A stretch of 64,000 bases of DNA. It comes from Mesorhizobium sp. NZP2298. Lineage in GTDB: Bacteria > Pseudomonadota > Alphaproteobacteria > Rhizobiales > Rhizobiaceae. The position numbers and the translations under genes are program-made. The DNA is taken from NCBI RefSeq assembly GCF_013170825.1, contig NZ_CP033365.1:5592001-5656000 (forward strand), read 5' to 3'. Below, in pieces: positions 35,410 through 44,188 of this stretch; within the stretch, counting starts at the first letter, position 1, and the number at the start of each line of letters is the position of its first letter. The notes under the pieces were generated by a model. The model did not search any database. It was not told the DNA's origin and was given only the letters and a program-made list of their open reading frames with translations.

Positions 35410-36117
35410 AAACGGCAATCGTGACAGGGGCCGCCGGCGGGATCGGCGCGGCGATCGCGACGCTGTTCGCCTCATCAGGCGCGACCGTGATCGCGCTAGA
35501 CCGGTCGTTCACCGGTGTAAGCGAACAGGCCACCGGTGCCGGCCAGATCCTGTCGGCCTCCTTCGATGTCGCTGATGAAGCCGATTGGACTGCCATTTCC
35601 GACATGGTTTCCGAGCGGTTCGGTCATCTCGATGCGCTGATCAACAATGCCGCCATCTTCAATCCGGTGCCGTTCCTGGAAGAAAGCGTTGCCGGTTTCC
35701 AGGCCGTTACCGATGTCAATCAGCTTGGCACGTTCCTCGGCATGCGCGCCGCCGCGGCGCTGATGCCGACGCAGGGCGGTTCCATCGTCAATGTCTGCTC
35801 GACGGGCGGGTTGAGGGGGTTCAGCGGTGCCTTCTCCTATTCGACCTCGAAATGGGCGATCCGCGGCATGACCAAGGTCGCGGCGCGCGAACTGGCCGGC
35901 CGCAACATCCGCGTCAACGCGGTGCATCCGGGCCTTGTCGATACGCCGATGCTTGGCGAGAACACCGCCGAAAACCTGACCAAGATGGCCGCCTCGGTGC
36001 CGCTCAACCGGTTGGCGAGGCCAGAGGAAATCGCATCTCGTCGCGTTCCTGGCGTCGCCCGGCAGCGAGTACATCACCGGCTCCGAATTCACGATCGACG
36101 GCGGGCAGACGATCTAG
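35406..36117 (+). pseudogene. short-chain dehydrogenase/reductase with a C-terminal frameshift
   Basis: A classic SDR: TGAAGGIG cofactor motif at residue 8, NNAA, catalytic Ser and YSTSK. It is normal up to ...RLARPEEIAS (about 36033). From there the family C-terminus (LVAFLASPGSEYITGSEFTI, then DGGQTI and stop at 36117) continues in another frame, consistent with loss of two bases or gain of one near 36030-36037. As read, the original frame stays open through the gap and into the next SDR, giving a chance 503-residue fusion. It is coupled to the deacetylase by an ATGA overlap. A sequencing error would restore a normal gene of about 237 residues. Confidence 0.75.
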
Positions 36118-36139
36118 AGCATGATCCCGAAAGACGGGG
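36115..36139. repeat. partial copy of the TAGAGCATGAT rhizobial intergenic repeat
   Basis: TAGAGCATGATCCCGAAAG continues to GACGGGG; its first 11 bases equal the arm of the full palindrome at 61582-61634, and 36120-36138 matches 13821-13838 inverted with one extra A. The repeat begins with the native stop codon of the frameshifted SDR. Confidence 0.6.
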
Positions 36140-36173
36140 ACCAAGACGTAGATCAGGCCGGAAAGGACTGGCA

Positions 36174-36914
36174 ATGGAAAGGCGATTTCAGGGAAAGACC
36201 GCCGTGGTGACCGGCGCCGGCAACGGCATCGGCCTCGCCACGGCCAGGCGCCTGCAGGCCGAAGGCGCCGAGGTGCTTTCGGTCGACTGGAACGCGGACT
36301 ATCTGGCCGACTGCGTGGAACCGAAACTGACGATCGATCTCGCCGGGGACGATGCCCCGGCGCGGATCGTCGCAACCGCCAAGGCGCGGTTCGGTACCGT
36401 CGACATGCTGATCAACAATGCCGGCGTCGCCGGGCCGAAGGCGCTTGCCGACAGCAGCGACGCATTGATCGACCATGTCATGGGCATCAACGTGCGCGCC
36501 GCGATGCGGCTGACACGCGACATGCTTCCCCATCTGACGAAACCCGGCGGCTGCATCGTCAATGTCTGTTCAGTGTTCGGCGAGATCGGATTTCCAAACA
36601 CCGCGCCCTATGCCGCGTCCAAGGGCGCACTGTCGCAACTGACGCGCCAGCTGTCCGCCGACCTGTCGGCCGACGGGATCCGCGTCAACGCCGTGGCGCC
36701 CGGCGTCATCAACACGCCGATCGTCGCCGAGCGGATCGCTTCGGACGCCTGGTACCGGCGCGCCATGATAGAAACCACGCCGATCCGGCGCGTCGGCACG
36801 GCCGAGGATGTCGCCGGTGGCATCCTGTTCCTGTGCGGCCCGGACGCCCAGTTCATCACCGGTCATATCCTGAACATCGACGGCGGCTGGCTGGCCGCGC
36901 GCGTCGCCCCGTGA
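36174..36914 (+). CDS. short-chain dehydrogenase/reductase
   Basis: A 246-residue NAD(P)-dependent SDR. The nucleotide-binding TGAGNGIG is near residue 12, NNAG near 80, catalytic Ser-Tyr-Lys as NVCSVFGEIG and PYAASKGALSQ, and the C-terminal LNIDGGWLA. ATG 36174 has a GGAAAGGA site, so it is a separate gene although the preceding frameshifted SDR is open into it. With the HisD-like enzyme downstream it probably oxidises an alcohol group of the imported compound. Specific substrate unknown. Confidence 0.92.
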   Translation: MERRFQGKTAVVTGAGNGIGLATARRLQAEGAEVLSVDWNADYLADCVEPKLTIDLAGDDAPARIVATAKARFGTVDMLINNAGVAGPKALADSSDALIDHVMGINVRAAMRLTRDMLPHLTKPGGCIVNVCSVFGEIGFPNTAPYAASKGALSQLTRQLSADLSADGIRVNAVAPGVINTPIVAERIASDAWYRRAMIETTPIRRVGTAEDVAGGILFLCGPDAQFITGHILNIDGGWLAARVAP

Positions 36915-36944
36915 GGGGTGTTTCGACAGCACGAAGGAAATAGA

Positions 36945-38288
36945 ATGTCACCTGTAGCAATCCACGACCTGGCCAACATGTCCTGCGAGGCGCGCACACG
37001 CCTGCTCGAGCGGACCGAAGCCGATCTCACCGACACGATCCGCAAGGTCGAGCCGATCATCGCCGCCGTGCGGACCAGGGGTGACGATGCCCTGATCGAG
37101 CTTGCCGCCCAGTTTGACGGCGTGACGCTGGACCGCGCGGCGTTGAAGGTGTCCGCGAGCCAGATCGCCGGCGCCGAGAAGGAACTCGATCCCGAGATCG
37201 TCGCGGCGATCCGGCTCTCGGTGGCGCAGGTGAGGCGCTTCCATGAGGCGCAAATGCCCGACAATCTCTGGCTGAGCGAGGAAACCGAAGGCGCGCTGAT
37301 CGGCGACCGCTGGACGTCGATCGATTCCGTCGCCTGCTACGTGCCGCGAGGCAAGGGTTTCTTCCCGTCGAGCGCGATCATGACCGCCGTGCCGGCCAAG
37401 GTGGCGGGCGTGCCAAGGGTGGTCATCGTGACCCCGCCGGGGCCGGACGGTTCGGCCGACGCCGCCACGCGCTTCATCGCGTTCTTGATCGGCATCGAGG
37501 ACATCTATCTCTGCGGCGGCGCGCAGGCGGTGGCGGCGGTTGCCTACGGCACCGAGACCGTGCCGAAATGCGCAAAGATCGTCGGCCCCGGCAGTCCATG
37601 GGTCAGCGCGGCACGCCAGCTTCTGTCGAACCGGATCGATCCGGGCAGCCCGGCCGGTCCGAGCGAGTTGCTGGTCTATGCCGACAGTTCGGTTCCGGCG
37701 GCACTTGCCGCATTGGAGCTGACGGTTGAATCGGAGCATGGCCCCGACTCATCCGCCTTTGTCGTGACGACCGATCGCTCCCTGGCGGAGGCCATCGCCG
37801 CCGCGGTGCCGCAGTTCTGGGAGGCAATGGGAGAGTACCGCGCCGATTTTTCCCGCACCGTGCTGAACGGCAGGAATGGCGGCATCGTGCTGGCACCTTC
37901 GATCGAAGCGGCTTTCGACTTCATCAACGACTACGCGGCCGAGCATCTGGCCGTGCTGTCGACCTCGGCCTTCGAGTTGCTGCCAAGAATCCGGAACGCG
38001 GGCGAGATCCTGCTCGGTCCGCATTCGGCAATTCCGATCGCAAACTTCGTGCTTGGACCGAGCCACGTCCTGCCGACGGGCGGGCGCGCGAACACCGCCT
38101 CGCCGCTGTCCGTCTTCGATTTCATGAAGCGCTCCTCGATCGCCTATTTGTCCCAGGCGGCCTATCAAAGGCTGGCGCCGGCTGCGCGCACCTTTGCCCA
38201 ATATGAAGGCTTCATGGCGCATGCGAATTCGGTTTCGGAAATCCGCGACCGCATCCTGTCGAACAGCAGCCCTTTCACCGGCCCGTGA
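36945..38288 (+). CDS. histidinol dehydrogenase-like NAD-dependent dehydrogenase with altered zinc ligands
   Basis: A 447-residue HisD-family protein. The catalytic Glu333-His334 pair (DYAAEHLAV) and two zinc histidines (His265, His426) are kept. Gln259 of E. coli HisD is Glu262 here (VESEHGPDS), and the zinc Asp360 is Asn367 (IPIANFVLGPSHVLPT, normally GDYASGTNHVLPT). No his genes are nearby. It is therefore more likely a catabolic paralogue, like HpsN, which oxidises dihydroxypropanesulfonate in two steps to an acid. ATG 36945 has GAAGGA; the permease gene starts one base after the stop. Confidence 0.88.
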   Translation: MSPVAIHDLANMSCEARTRLLERTEADLTDTIRKVEPIIAAVRTRGDDALIELAAQFDGVTLDRAALKVSASQIAGAEKELDPEIVAAIRLSVAQVRRFHEAQMPDNLWLSEETEGALIGDRWTSIDSVACYVPRGKGFFPSSAIMTAVPAKVAGVPRVVIVTPPGPDGSADAATRFIAFLIGIEDIYLCGGAQAVAAVAYGTETVPKCAKIVGPGSPWVSAARQLLSNRIDPGSPAGPSELLVYADSSVPAALAALELTVESEHGPDSSAFVVTTDRSLAEAIAAAVPQFWEAMGEYRADFSRTVLNGRNGGIVLAPSIEAAFDFINDYAAEHLAVLSTSAFELLPRIRNAGEILLGPHSAIPIANFVLGPSHVLPTGGRANTASPLSVFDFMKRSSIAYLSQAAYQRLAPAARTFAQYEGFMAHANSVSEIRDRILSNSSPFTGP

Positions 38289-38289
38289 G

Positions 38290-39138
38290 ATGACGATGAC
38301 CCTACAGTCCGACACAGCCGTCCCGAAGCAGACCATGCAACGCCCCCAGCGCAAACCGTTGCTGAGCATGGCGGCGGAGATTTCCGGCTCGACCTATCTC
38401 TTCATCGCCGTCTGCGCCTTCCTGCTCTTCATCGCGGCGTGGTTCCTGGCGACCGGGCTTGGCGTGGCGAAACCGATCTTCCTGCCCTCGCCCACCGCCG
38501 TCGTTGCCAAGCTTGGAAAGCTGGCCGCCGATGGAACACTGGCCAGCGATGTCGGCAACAGCGTCTACCGCATCATGATCGGCTTCCTCATTGCCTCGGT
38601 GATGGCGCTGGCGACGGCCATCCTGATAGGCGCCTATCGCTTCTGGGAGGCGGCGATCGAACCGTTCCTCGACTTTGTCCGCTACATGCCGGTCGTGGCG
38701 TTCGTGCCGCTGACCATCCTGTGGAGCGGCACCGGCGATATCCAGAAGTTCCTGATCATCTGGATCGGCACCTATTTCCAGCAGGCGCTGATGTTCAAGG
38801 ATAACATCAAGCGCGTTCCCACAGACTTCATCGGCTTCGGGCGGACACTGGGAATGAGCGATCTGCGTGTGCTGATGCGCATTGTCGTGCCATCGGCGAT
38901 GCCGCAGATCTGGGACACGCTGCGCATTTCGCTGGGCTGGGCATGGACCTGGGTGACGCTGGCCGAACTGGTCGCCGCCAATTCGGGGCTCGGCTACCGG
39001 ATCACGGTTGCCCAGCGCTACCTGCAAACCGACATGGCGATCGGATACATTCTGGTGCTCGGCATACTGGGCCTTGCGACGGACCAGATCATGCGCTTCC
39101 TCGGTCGGCATTTCTTCACATATGAGAGGAAGTCCTGA
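38290..39138 (+). CDS. ABC transporter permease, nitrate/sulfonate/taurine type
   Basis: A 282-residue SsuC/TauC-like permease with about six helices and the EAA-type loop FGRTLGMSDLRVLMRIVVPSAM near residue 182. The start is one base after the HisD-like stop (TGAGATG), implying coupled translation. Functions with the binding protein at 33454 and the ATPase at 39140. Confidence 0.9.
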   Translation: MTMTLQSDTAVPKQTMQRPQRKPLLSMAAEISGSTYLFIAVCAFLLFIAAWFLATGLGVAKPIFLPSPTAVVAKLGKLAADGTLASDVGNSVYRIMIGFLIASVMALATAILIGAYRFWEAAIEPFLDFVRYMPVVAFVPLTILWSGTGDIQKFLIIWIGTYFQQALMFKDNIKRVPTDFIGFGRTLGMSDLRVLMRIVVPSAMPQIWDTLRISLGWAWTWVTLAELVAANSGLGYRITVAQRYLQTDMAIGYILVLGILGLATDQIMRFLGRHFFTYERKS

Positions 39139-39139
39139 C

Positions 39140-39925
39140 ATGCAGGCGCATCCCAAGCTGAAGATCTCGCATCTGCAAAAGTCGTTCACGAACGGACGTT
39201 CGACGATCAAGGTGCTTGACGACATCAACCTCGAAGTCGGCGACAACGAGTTCGTTTCGCTGGTCGGCGCGTCGGGCTGCGGCAAGAGCACGCTGCTGTC
39301 GATCATCGCCGGCCTGCAGGACTATGAACAAGGCGAGATGCTGGTCGACGGCAGCCCGATCAACGGGCCGGGCCGCGACCGTGGCGTCGTCTTCCAGTCC
39401 TACACCTTGCTGCCATGGCTGACGGCACTGCAGAATGTCGAGTTTGCGCTGCGCGAGACCGGGCATGATGCCAAGGACATCCCCGAGGTGGCGCGCCAGC
39501 ATCTCGACCTGGTGAAGCTTTCGCGCTTTGCCGACAGCTTTCCGAGCCAGCTTTCCGGCGGCATGAAGCAAAGGGTCGCCATTGCGCGCGCCCTCTCCTA
39601 CCGGCCGAAGATGCTTCTGATGGACGAGCCTTTCGGCGCGCTCGACGCGCTCACCCGTGGCCAGATGCAGGAACTGCTGATGCAGATCTGGCAGGAACAT
39701 CGCCTGACCGTGATCTTCGTCACCCACGATGTCGAGGAGGCCGTCTATCTGTCCGATCGCATCTTCGTCATGGGCCTCAACCCTGGTCGCATCAAGGAGT
39801 GCATCACTGTGCCTTCCGTCAGGCCACGGCCGACCGGCATTCAGCATGACCGCGACGTCCTCGAACTTCAGGCGCAAGTGCTGAAATCCATTCGCGAAGA
39901 GACCCGCCGCGCCGAGTTCGATTGA
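39140..39925 (+). CDS. ABC transporter ATP-binding protein, nitrate/sulfonate/taurine type
   Basis: A 261-residue SsuB/TauB-like ATPase: Walker A GASGCGKST, Q-loop VVFQSYTLLPWLT, signature LSGGMKQRVAIARA, Walker B LLMDEPFGALD, and switch VTHDVEEAV, all intact. It starts one base after the permease stop and ends the set of overlapping or abutting genes; the next gene follows after 110 bases. Confidence 0.93.
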   Translation: MQAHPKLKISHLQKSFTNGRSTIKVLDDINLEVGDNEFVSLVGASGCGKSTLLSIIAGLQDYEQGEMLVDGSPINGPGRDRGVVFQSYTLLPWLTALQNVEFALRETGHDAKDIPEVARQHLDLVKLSRFADSFPSQLSGGMKQRVAIARALSYRPKMLLMDEPFGALDALTRGQMQELLMQIWQEHRLTVIFVTHDVEEAVYLSDRIFVMGLNPGRIKECITVPSVRPRPTGIQHDRDVLELQAQVLKSIREETRRAEFD

Positions 39926-40035
39926 GCGTCAGGCCAGAGCGGCCTATCGCTTCACCCAGAGCGGCGCCGCGAATTCCGGCGCCTGACGCAATGGACTAGG
40001 GTCGAGCCCACTGGCAAAATTCGAGGTCTCTTTCC

Positions 40036-41187
40036 ATGACGGCAGTCGCGCCCTTTCCGCTCGTCGATGTGAGCGGAACACCAACCGATCGCGGCAAGGC
40101 CCATGGCGAGCAGGCGCGTGGCCGCATCCATGCATCGGTCGCGCTCTATGCCGGACAGCTCCAGCGGTTCGGCTTCGGCCAAGACGATGTCGAGCGCTTC
40201 GGCGACATGTTCCTGCCTCGCCTTCGGCAATGGGCGCCTGACCTCGTCGAAGAGATGGAAGGGATCGCCGCTGGTGCCAATCTCGGCCTGTCCTCGATCG
40301 TGCTGGTCAACGCCCGCACCGAAATCCTGCAGCTGGCCAAGCGCGAAAAGGGTATCTCCGACGACGAGCCGGACGGCTGCACGGGCTCCGTGATCCTGCC
40401 GGAAGCGGCGAAGGCTGGCCGCTTGATCCACGGCCAGAACTGGGACTGGCGTGCCGAATGCGCCGAGACCTCGATCGTGCTTCGCGTGCGGCGCGACGAC
40501 GGCCCGGATCTCCTCACCTTCACCGAGGCCGGCGGGCTCGCCCGCGCCGGTTTCAACGCGGCCGGCATCGGCATCACCGCGAACTATCTGGAATCCGATC
40601 GCGACTACCGCGACATCGGCATTCCCCTGCCCTTCATCCGGCGCCGCGCGCTGGAGGCCAGGCATTTCGCCCATGCCATCAGGGTGGTGGCGACGACACC
40701 GAAGTCCTGTTCCAACAACATGATGCTGAGCACCGCCGAGGGTTTTGCCGTCGACATCGAATGTGCGCCGGACGAAGCTTTCCCGATCTATCCCGAGAAC
40801 GACCTGATCGTGCATGCCAATCACTGGCAAAGCCCGATCGCGCTGTCGAAGCTGCGCGAGACAGGGCTCAGCGACGTGCCCGACAGTCTCTACCGTGACT
40901 ATCGCGTGCGCCGGCATCTCACCGCGCGCCATGGCGATATCACCGCCGATGATCTCAAGGAGGCGCTCTTCGACGATTTCGGCGCGCCGTTCAGCGTCTG
41001 CCGCCCGGCGATCCGCGAGGGCGGCGGCAACCTTTCGGCGACGGTGGCGATGATCATCTTCGAGCCGGCGAGCGGCATCATGGAAATCGCGCCGCTACCG
41101 GCCGACAACCGCACCTTCGCACGTTATGAACTGGCGATGGACGAGGCGGTTCTCGAGAAAGCGAGAAAGGCCGCAGCCGCGCGCTAA
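40036..41187 (+). CDS. C45-family Ntn-hydrolase (acyl-CoA:6-aminopenicillanate acyltransferase-like)
   Basis: A 383-residue protein of the AAT/C45 group. The Ntn nucleophile is Cys115 in DGCTGSV; in this family the chain is cut before this Cys to expose it. After it come the typical HGQNWDWRAE and GLARAGFNAAGIGITANYLE stretches. Such enzymes hydrolyse or form amides between an acyl group and a small amine. It follows the transporter in the same direction and probably deacylates an imported or glutamylated compound; this is inference. Confidence 0.88.
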   Translation: MTAVAPFPLVDVSGTPTDRGKAHGEQARGRIHASVALYAGQLQRFGFGQDDVERFGDMFLPRLRQWAPDLVEEMEGIAAGANLGLSSIVLVNARTEILQLAKREKGISDDEPDGCTGSVILPEAAKAGRLIHGQNWDWRAECAETSIVLRVRRDDGPDLLTFTEAGGLARAGFNAAGIGITANYLESDRDYRDIGIPLPFIRRRALEARHFAHAIRVVATTPKSCSNNMMLSTAEGFAVDIECAPDEAFPIYPENDLIVHANHWQSPIALSKLRETGLSDVPDSLYRDYRVRRHLTARHGDITADDLKEALFDDFGAPFSVCRPAIREGGGNLSATVAMIIFEPASGIMEIAPLPADNRTFARYELAMDEAVLEKARKAAAAR

Positions 41188-41273
41188 AAGGACGGCATTC
41201 GCACGGGGGAGCGGAAGCGCTACCCGCCCGGCTGTCATGCCGACACGGCTTGCGGCGCCGCGATCGAAGCGTC

Positions 41274-41288
41274 TATCATACGGTGATA
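41274..41288. promoter_or_regulatory. inverted repeat upstream of the GntR gene, candidate operator
   Basis: TATCA-TACGG-TGATA is a perfect five-base-arm repeat in the 204-base gap before the GntR start at 41392. Position suits autoregulation. Nothing else was found in this gap. Confidence 0.35.
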
Positions 41289-41391
41289 AATCACTCGCCT
41301 CGGCGTCCCATCGTGCTCCGCCCAGACGGGATTGTCTGCGGTTATAGTCGTCAGGGGTAGATTTCAGAACGAATGAAGTAGTGCCCCGCCA

Positions 41392-42090
41392 ATGGCCGAC
41401 AGAACACAATTCGGGTTGAGCGCGGTCGACACCGTACCCCTGCATGAGAAGGTCTATCTGGAGCTTGTGCGGGCCCTGATGTCCGGTCAGTTCACGCCCG
41501 GGCAAAAGCTGACCTCGCGCAAGCTCGCCAAGGAACTCGGGACCAGCGACATGCCGGTGCGCAGCGCCTTCATGCGGCTGCAGGCGCTGCGGGCGCTGAG
41601 CCCGATGCCGAACGGCAGCGTCGAGGTGCCGGTGATCTCCGCCGACCGGTTCTCGCAGTTGACCGCCGTGCGCACAATCCTCGAAGGCTCGGCGACGGAG
41701 CTCGCGACAAAGCTCATCAACGGCAACAATCTGAGGACGATCCGCCGCCATTGCACGGAATTGACCCTGGCGGCGCGCAAGGGCGATATCGACGACTATC
41801 TCAGGAAGAACTACGCCTTCAAATTCTCGATCTATCGTCATTGCGGCAACGAGCAGCTGATCTTCCTGGTCGAGACCGTGTGGATGCAGGTCGGCCCCTT
41901 TCTCAGGAATCTCGCCATGGGGTTCGAGGACGATCTCTCCTTGATCCTCGATATCGACTATCACGAGGAAGTGGTCGCGGCGATCGAGGCCCAGGACGCG
42001 ATACGCGCCCGCGCGGCCATCATGCGCGACATCGACGAAGGCGCCGCGCATATCCTGCGGCAGGCCAGATTTCCGGACGCCAGAACCTAG
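41392..42090 (+). CDS. GntR-family transcriptional regulator, FCD subgroup
   Basis: A 232-residue regulator: HTH (LHEKVYLELVRALMSGQFTPG, then LAKELGTSDMPVRSAFMRLQAL) and an FCD ligand domain (NYAFKFSIYRHCGNEQLIFLVE, then DYHEEVVAAIEAQD). The metal-binding pattern is less clear than in typical FCD proteins. It lies between the C45 hydrolase and the glutamine-synthetase-like gene, and probably controls the latter part of the cluster in response to its acid or amine substrate. Confidence 0.88.
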   Translation: MADRTQFGLSAVDTVPLHEKVYLELVRALMSGQFTPGQKLTSRKLAKELGTSDMPVRSAFMRLQALRALSPMPNGSVEVPVISADRFSQLTAVRTILEGSATELATKLINGNNLRTIRRHCTELTLAARKGDIDDYLRKNYAFKFSIYRHCGNEQLIFLVETVWMQVGPFLRNLAMGFEDDLSLILDIDYHEEVVAAIEAQDAIRARAAIMRDIDEGAAHILRQARFPDART

Positions 42091-42376
42091 GATTGCCGGC
42101 AATAGCCGCTCGACGCAAAGGCCGATCATGCCGGCTCGGCGGCAAACCCGGCACGCCGAATGCCCCTTGGCTTTCCACCCTCTTGCCTCTATGTTGCGAT
42201 CGCAGATCGCGCAATTGGTTTTGAAATGCCTCCCGACATCCCAGCTAGTGAATTGAAAAAATAAGGAAAAATACCTGGCAGCGGCCGGATATTCTTTCCG
42301 AAAACTCACAAGCATTTTTACCAGGGATAGCGCAGCCGGCACGGCTTGGGCACCTTCGAAAACCAGAGGTTGGAAA

Positions 42377-43732
42377 TTGAGCGATGCAATTGCGGACGTT
42401 CTGAGCTGGCTTGAAAGCAGAAACGACATCCAGAGCCTGAGGGCGGCGGTGTGCGACCTCAACGGCGTCATGCGGGGAAAACGCATACCCGTCGAGCAGG
42501 CCCGCAAGGCTCTGGAGGGCAAGCTGCGCATGCCCTACTCGCTGATCGGGCTCGACATCTGGGGCGAGGACATCGAAGGCAACACGCTGGTTTTCTCGAC
42601 CGGCGATGCCGATGGCCTTTGCCAATGGACGGGACGCGGTATCCTGCCGGTGGACTGGACCGCGCATCCGACCGCGCTTGTCCCGCTCTGGCTCGCCGAC
42701 GAGAGCGGCGCACCCTATCTCGGCGATCCCCGGCGGGCGCTGGCCCGCATCCTCGACCGCTACAAGGCGCTCGGCCTGACCCCGGTCGCGGCGACGGAAC
42801 TCGAATTCTACCTGGTCGATCCGCAGTCGCAGCGGCCGGTCGGACCTGTCTCGCCGGTCACCGGGCGGCGTCTCGATTCCGACGCGGCGCTGTCGATCGA
42901 CGAGATCGACGATTTCGAATCCTTCATCCATGACGTCTACGAAGCCTGCCGGGCGCAAGGCATTCCCGTCGACACGGCGATTGCCGAAAACGGCGTCGGC
43001 CAGTTCGAGATCAACCTCAACCATGTCGCCGACGCCTTGCGGGCGGCCGACGATGCCGTGCTGTTCAAGCGCACGGTGAAGGGCATTGCCCGCAAGCACG
43101 GCTTTGCCGCCTGCTTCATGGCGAAACCCTATGGCGACCGGGCCGGCAACGGCTTTCACGTCCATTTCAGCCTGGTCGACGCCGAAGGCCGCAACGTGTT
43201 CGACGACGGCACGGATCAGGGCTCGGAAACCATGCGCCACGCGGTCGGCGGCCTGCTGGCGGCGATGGCCGAGAGCACTTTGGTGTTCGCGCCGCACTTC
43301 AATTCCTATCGCAGGCTTCGCCCGCGCTCCTATGCACCGACCGCGGTCGCCTGGGGTTACGAGAACCGCATGGTCGCGATCCGCATTCCCGGCGGCCCGA
43401 CCGGGGCGCGCCGCATCGAGCATCGCGTGTCGGGAGCGGACGCCAATCCCTATCTGGTGCTTGCCGCCATATTGGGCGCAGCCCTGATCGGCATCGAGAG
43501 ACAGATGTCGCCGGGCGAACCGACCGGGAACGACGGACAAGGCGCGGCACCAGCCAAGCTGCCGCCGGACTGGGCCTCCGCGATCGCCACTTTCGAATGT
43601 GGAACGCATGTGGCGGAGATCTTCCCGTCGATCCTGCGCGACTCCTTCGTCGCGTGCAAACGCCAGGAGTTGAACACCTTTGCCCTCAATGTCAGCGACT
43701 TCGAGATCGAGACCTATCTCGAAAGCGTTTAA
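42377..43732 (+). CDS. glutamine synthetase-family ligase, PuuA/gamma-glutamyl-amine type
   Basis: A 451-residue member of the GS family. It has CDLNGVMRGKR at the start, the metal-binding ELEFYL, GNGFHVHFSL (GS usually GSGMHVHQS), RIPGGPTGARRIEHRVSGADANPYL, and a C-terminal ELNTFALNVSDFE. The pattern fits gamma-glutamylpolyamine/amino-acid ligases rather than nitrogen-assimilating GlnA: these attach glutamate to an amine using ATP. Start is TTG at 42377 with AGAGG seven bases ahead. The 286-base gap upstream holds its promoter; no other gene was seen there. Confidence 0.88.
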   Translation: MSDAIADVLSWLESRNDIQSLRAAVCDLNGVMRGKRIPVEQARKALEGKLRMPYSLIGLDIWGEDIEGNTLVFSTGDADGLCQWTGRGILPVDWTAHPTALVPLWLADESGAPYLGDPRRALARILDRYKALGLTPVAATELEFYLVDPQSQRPVGPVSPVTGRRLDSDAALSIDEIDDFESFIHDVYEACRAQGIPVDTAIAENGVGQFEINLNHVADALRAADDAVLFKRTVKGIARKHGFAACFMAKPYGDRAGNGFHVHFSLVDAEGRNVFDDGTDQGSETMRHAVGGLLAAMAESTLVFAPHFNSYRRLRPRSYAPTAVAWGYENRMVAIRIPGGPTGARRIEHRVSGADANPYLVLAAILGAALIGIERQMSPGEPTGNDGQGAAPAKLPPDWASAIATFECGTHVAEIFPSILRDSFVACKRQELNTFALNVSDFEIETYLESV

Positions 43733-43745
43733 GGCCGCGCCATCG

Positions 43746-44014
43746 GCTGACCGCGCTCTCCGCCATGGTCGTCGGACCCCTGAGCCTCGTCGGCCTGATA
43801 GTGCCGCATCTTGCCCGGCTCGCCGGCTTTTTCCCGCGCAAGCGTTCATCTCGCGGGCGCGATGCTTCTGGGGGCCTTGCTGATGATCGTCTCGGACTGG
43901 CTGTCGCGCATGGCGGGCTTTCCCCACGAACTGCCGGCTGGGCTGTTCGCCTCGCTGCTCGGCGGGCCGTATCTCGTCTACCTGCTGGCCAAGGGCGTGC
44001 CGCGCCAGAGTTGA
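43746..44014 (+). pseudogene. remnant of a FecCD-family siderophore ABC permease (C-terminal part, frameshifted)
   Basis: One frame encodes ALSAMVVGPLSLVGLIVPHL and ARLAGFF; a second frame then encodes HLAGAMLLGALLMIVSDWL, continuing to ELPAGLFASLLGGPYLVYLLAKG and a stop at 44014. Together these are the last roughly 90 residues of a FecCD/FhuB-type permease, broken by a frameshift near 43840 and lacking everything upstream. No start, partner ATPase or binding protein is near. The rest of the 43733-44188 gap shows no gene that I recognise. Confidence 0.75.
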
Positions 44015-44188
44015 TAGACCTGTTGCAGCGTGCCTCCGAGGCAAGCCTGGGTCCCCGACAGCCGGCGCAAGACGTGGATCGAATTCTGCAGCAACCGGAC
44101 GCAGACCTTGCCCATCGATCGAATCCGTCCGACATCTCATTCCAGCAGTGGAATCACCCCGCTTCGGTGATCTCATGAATGGAGCGCA

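Noticed and set aside
33043..35475. Open frame of 810 codons on the minus strand
   Set aside because: It runs antisense to the dimethylformamidase-like, binding-protein and deacetylase genes; low-complexity composition and no family motifs.
35325..36914. A genuine bifunctional double-SDR protein
   Set aside because: The normal C-terminus of the first SDR is intact in another frame, and the second has its own ribosome site and start; a frameshift explains the joined frame better.
36945..38288. Histidine biosynthesis hisD
   Set aside because: No other his gene is near, and two zinc ligands differ; a catabolic paralogue is more likely.
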